This document shows, piece by piece, positions 61,641 to 64,000 of a stretch of 64,000 nt of DNA; the stretch's first letter is position 1, and each line of letters starts with the position of its first letter. The notes below the pieces were generated by a model. It ran no database searches, was not told where the DNA came from, and worked only from the letters and a program-made list of their open reading frames with translations. The translations under genes and the position numbers were made by a program. Origin of the DNA: Trochalopteron elliotii (lineage: Eukaryota > Chordata > Aves > Passeriformes > Leiothrichidae); NCBI GenBank assembly GCA_024734555.1, contig JANPWX010000644.1, positions 393,255-457,254 of the forward strand, read 5' to 3'.

Positions 61641-62873
61641 TTTACTTAATGAGCAGTAAAGTATTATGAACACTGTGGCAAAATTCTGAATTCTCCACCA
61701 GCAGCATTGTGGCTAATGCATTGTCCACTGTTGCTTAGGTTGAACTGTATCCTACAATGCCATCCAACGTGATGGATCTTTTTTAGAAACGTACCTTTGA
61801 TTGCTACTGAGCTGCCTACTCAATGGCAGTAATCTTGCAAGTTCAGTTGAAAAAAAAAAAAAAAGAGAAAGGCATTGATTCTGTATTTTGCTAGTCAGAT
61901 AAAATCATACAAGACATTCCAGAAGATGAAGGTGGGGTATAGGGGGTTTCACTGAAAAAAGCTACTGAGAACAAGTAATTCGTATTGCTCTTTACTTGTT
62001 CTACCCTCACATTTTGTGGCCTTCTTTGTTCAAGTTTGGCAGTTCCTTTAGGTATGAAATATTTTAACAGACTAATAGCAATGCAGTGTTCTATCACAGT
62101 ACTCTAGTCCATTGCATTACAGACAGGTAACTAATCCATGGCATGCTCTGTCTTTAAACAGCCATCAGTGACAGCTCGGAGAAAAAAACAAACATATCTG
62201 AAAATGGTTTTAGCTTCTTTAATCAAAATTATACTTGCTCACAGTTTTTAGTTTCAAAATACAAAACGAGCAGATAATCTGTCAGATAAATCAGATTTTT
62301 TTTCCCCAGAAGTGAGTTAAAACAATTCACATGAAGCAGCTATAAAAAACAATAAAATACCACAGAAGTCAAAAGGAGACAAGGTCTTCTGTAACCAGGG
62401 GAATGGACAGCCATTAAAGCAATACCCCAGAACATTGTCAAAAAACAGGTGTGGTGATAACTAAAATTGCAAAGGAGAAAAGTATCCCTTAAACTGGAAA
62501 TACCAGCCTGTCCACACACTTACACATGGCTGCTGATTATTCTTTACACTAAAGGGCAAGGTTTTCAAGCTGATAGATTCAATGTACTGCAGGCTGGCAG
62601 TCAAAGCTGCACAAAGAATACATAGCACATCAATCAGCGGATTTTAGAAAAAAATATTTGTGATGTGGATTATAAAATATGCATATTGACAATTGAACTA
62701 AATTAAATGGAATCCGTTTTAGCAGTTTTACAAAATAGTTTTCCATCAACTTACTATGCCTGGAATTGCGTCAGAATGGTCACTTTACAGCTACTGTATT
62801 CAGCATTTATTGGAGCAAATATATGTGTTAACAATTTAGTGTGCTTAGAAAAAAGATGTATACAGAGATCTTA
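61641..62873. other. Intergenic sequence, nothing recognised
   Basis: AT-rich, with an A15-like run near 61850. No supported feature. Confidence 0.4.
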
Positions 62874-63223
62874 TGTACAAGCGGAAATTAATGGGCAAGG
62901 AGACTCGCTCCTTTTTAATGCCTTTATTAAGATCAACTCTAGGTGGGGGGGCTCGAGGGACTGTGCATGCTGCCACTGCTCCCGATGGACGACACAGGGG
63001 AGGAGACGTTCAGCTCTTCCATACGGCAGAGCTAGGGCTTCCTTCTCGCACGAACCCCTGGAAGATCGTTGCTCCTTGGAAAGTCTGGGGAAGTCCTGTG
63101 TTTGGGATACTTTTGAAGTTATGGTGACAAGATGGAACCCAGGTCTGATTGGTGTGAGGTTCTCCGTGGTTCTGCTGACTTAGAGTGGTTATTTTTAGTT
63201 TTGGTTTGTGTTGGCTTGTCACA
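62874..63223 (-). repeat. Probable solo LTR, minus strand
   Basis: On the minus strand it starts TGTGACAAGCC (63223) and ends CGCTTGTACA (62874), inverted ends that match at nine of eleven positions allowing one gap. AATAAA is at 62928-62923, 50 bases before the end. The block is GC-rich against AT-rich flanks. Target duplications are not clear. The 158-residue frame 62707-63183 crosses its boundary and is spurious. Confidence 0.6.
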
Positions 63224-63735
63224 TTTTTTTAGGGTTTTATGTCCGAATCATGTTCCATGAATACTTGAGGTTTTTTTCATTTGCATGTTGGGTGGTGCCA
63301 TCAGTTGCCTGGTGGTTGCTATGGCAGGAGTGGCAGCAAGGGCACAAAGAAAGGGGTTTCAGGAATTAACATTTGACAGACAAAACATTTAAGGAAGGTA
63401 TTTCCAATTACCATAACAATCGGTCTGAGCTAAACGACAGAGAGAAGCCTCACCATAGGCAAGGCAAAACTGAACTCAGAAACTGTCATTTTGTTTCTTA
63501 CAAAGCTACAGCACCAAATCTCAAATGGCATCTCTGACCACCTCAAACATAACATTTCTCTTTCTAGAAATACGAAAAAATCTGTTTCTTCTTCATTAAA
63601 TATGGAAAAATATTCAAAGGTGTCTTCATGATCAAAACGTGAACCATGTAAGTTCCAATAACAGTAAGCTCTTCAACTGTCCACATAAAGTATGATAGGC
63701 ATGTGAAGCAGAACAAAGACTCCACAGCCAAAGAT
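63224..63735. other. Intergenic sequence, nothing recognised
   Basis: A gap between two LTR-like segments. No feature supported. It could be internal sequence of an element, but no primer site or open frame was seen. Confidence 0.35.
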
Positions 63736-64000
63736 TGTGAAGTAGGTATGCTTTACTTGGCACCCGGATGCATGAGGGATAACTCCGAACAGAGCAGGTG
63801 CTCTTGTTCAAATGCACTTAAACTCGTACATATTTATGAAAGTTTCAACATCGTCTATACATATTCAGAACCTATCCCCGCCTACTCTCGCTTCGTATGT
63901 TAATCGCCCTTTTGTCGGTCTGTGCTTGCGCGTTGTCTCCTGATGGTATCGGACAGCGGGTCGCTGGATGAAGTAAAAGTCTTCCTCAGGTTCCGCCGGA
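63736..64000 (-). repeat. Partial LTR-like segment, runs off the right edge
   Basis: On the minus strand, CATAAATATGTACGAG is followed by GGTGCCAAGTAAAGCATACC (poly(A)-like AGTAAA) and CTACTTCACA as a possible LTR end at 63736. The right part is CpG-rich unlike its surroundings. The other end is outside the window, so the call is tentative. Confidence 0.4.

Noticed and set aside
62707..63183. 158-residue open frame, plus strand
   Set aside because: It crosses the edge of a probable LTR and has no domain motif. Its reading is the antisense of LTR sequence.

Overview
This 64 kb window is vertebrate nuclear DNA, almost certainly from a bird. The evidence is many CR1 LINE fragments in both orientations, several short solo LTRs, an AT-rich low-gene landscape, and a locus order (MIR155HG, then MRPL39 in tail-to-tail orientation) that matches the amniote MRPL39/miR-155 neighbourhood. 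The repeat load looks passerine-like, but the species cannot be fixed from the sequence.

Layout. (1) 1-6230: the 5' two-thirds of a degenerate class II (alpha/betaretrovirus-like) endogenous retrovirus on the minus strand. It has a 5' LTR, a tRNA-Lys-like primer site, gag, pro and pol, and leaves the window inside integrase. A different solo LTR on the plus strand abuts it at 6267-6573. (2) 6.6-36.8 kb: a non-coding desert with old CR1 copies (9.4, 16.5, 19.0-20.5 and 23.4 kb), three solo LTRs (10.85, 23.6 and 25.6 kb) and a GATA/GACA/GA microsatellite at 28.65 kb. (3) 36.88-44.4 kb, plus strand: the BIC/MIR155HG non-coding RNA gene. It has an AP-1/TATA promoter, a first exon with a consensus donor, an intron of about 5.2 kb, and a second exon carrying an intact miR-155 hairpin at 42515-42601. 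(4) 47.92-57.7 kb, minus strand: the complete MRPL39 gene. Ten exons join in frame to 341 codons, starting from a CpG-rich, ETS/GABP-like promoter; the introns carry CR1 pieces. (5) 57.8-64 kb: dense CR1 fragments, an LTR-like interspersed repeat, a probable solo LTR at 62.87-63.22 kb, and a partial LTR-like segment at the right edge.

MIR155HG and MRPL39 are convergent, with about 3.5 kb between their inferred ends. MRPL39 is a housekeeping mitoribosomal gene. MIR155HG is an inducible immune and haematopoietic microRNA host known in chicken as bic, a common avian leukosis virus integration site. I found no other protein-coding gene; the remaining short ORFs are shadows, repeat-derived or chance. 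Most regulatory calls (transcription start, poly(A) sites, CR1 and LTR ends) were read by eye and are approximate unless an exact motif is given.
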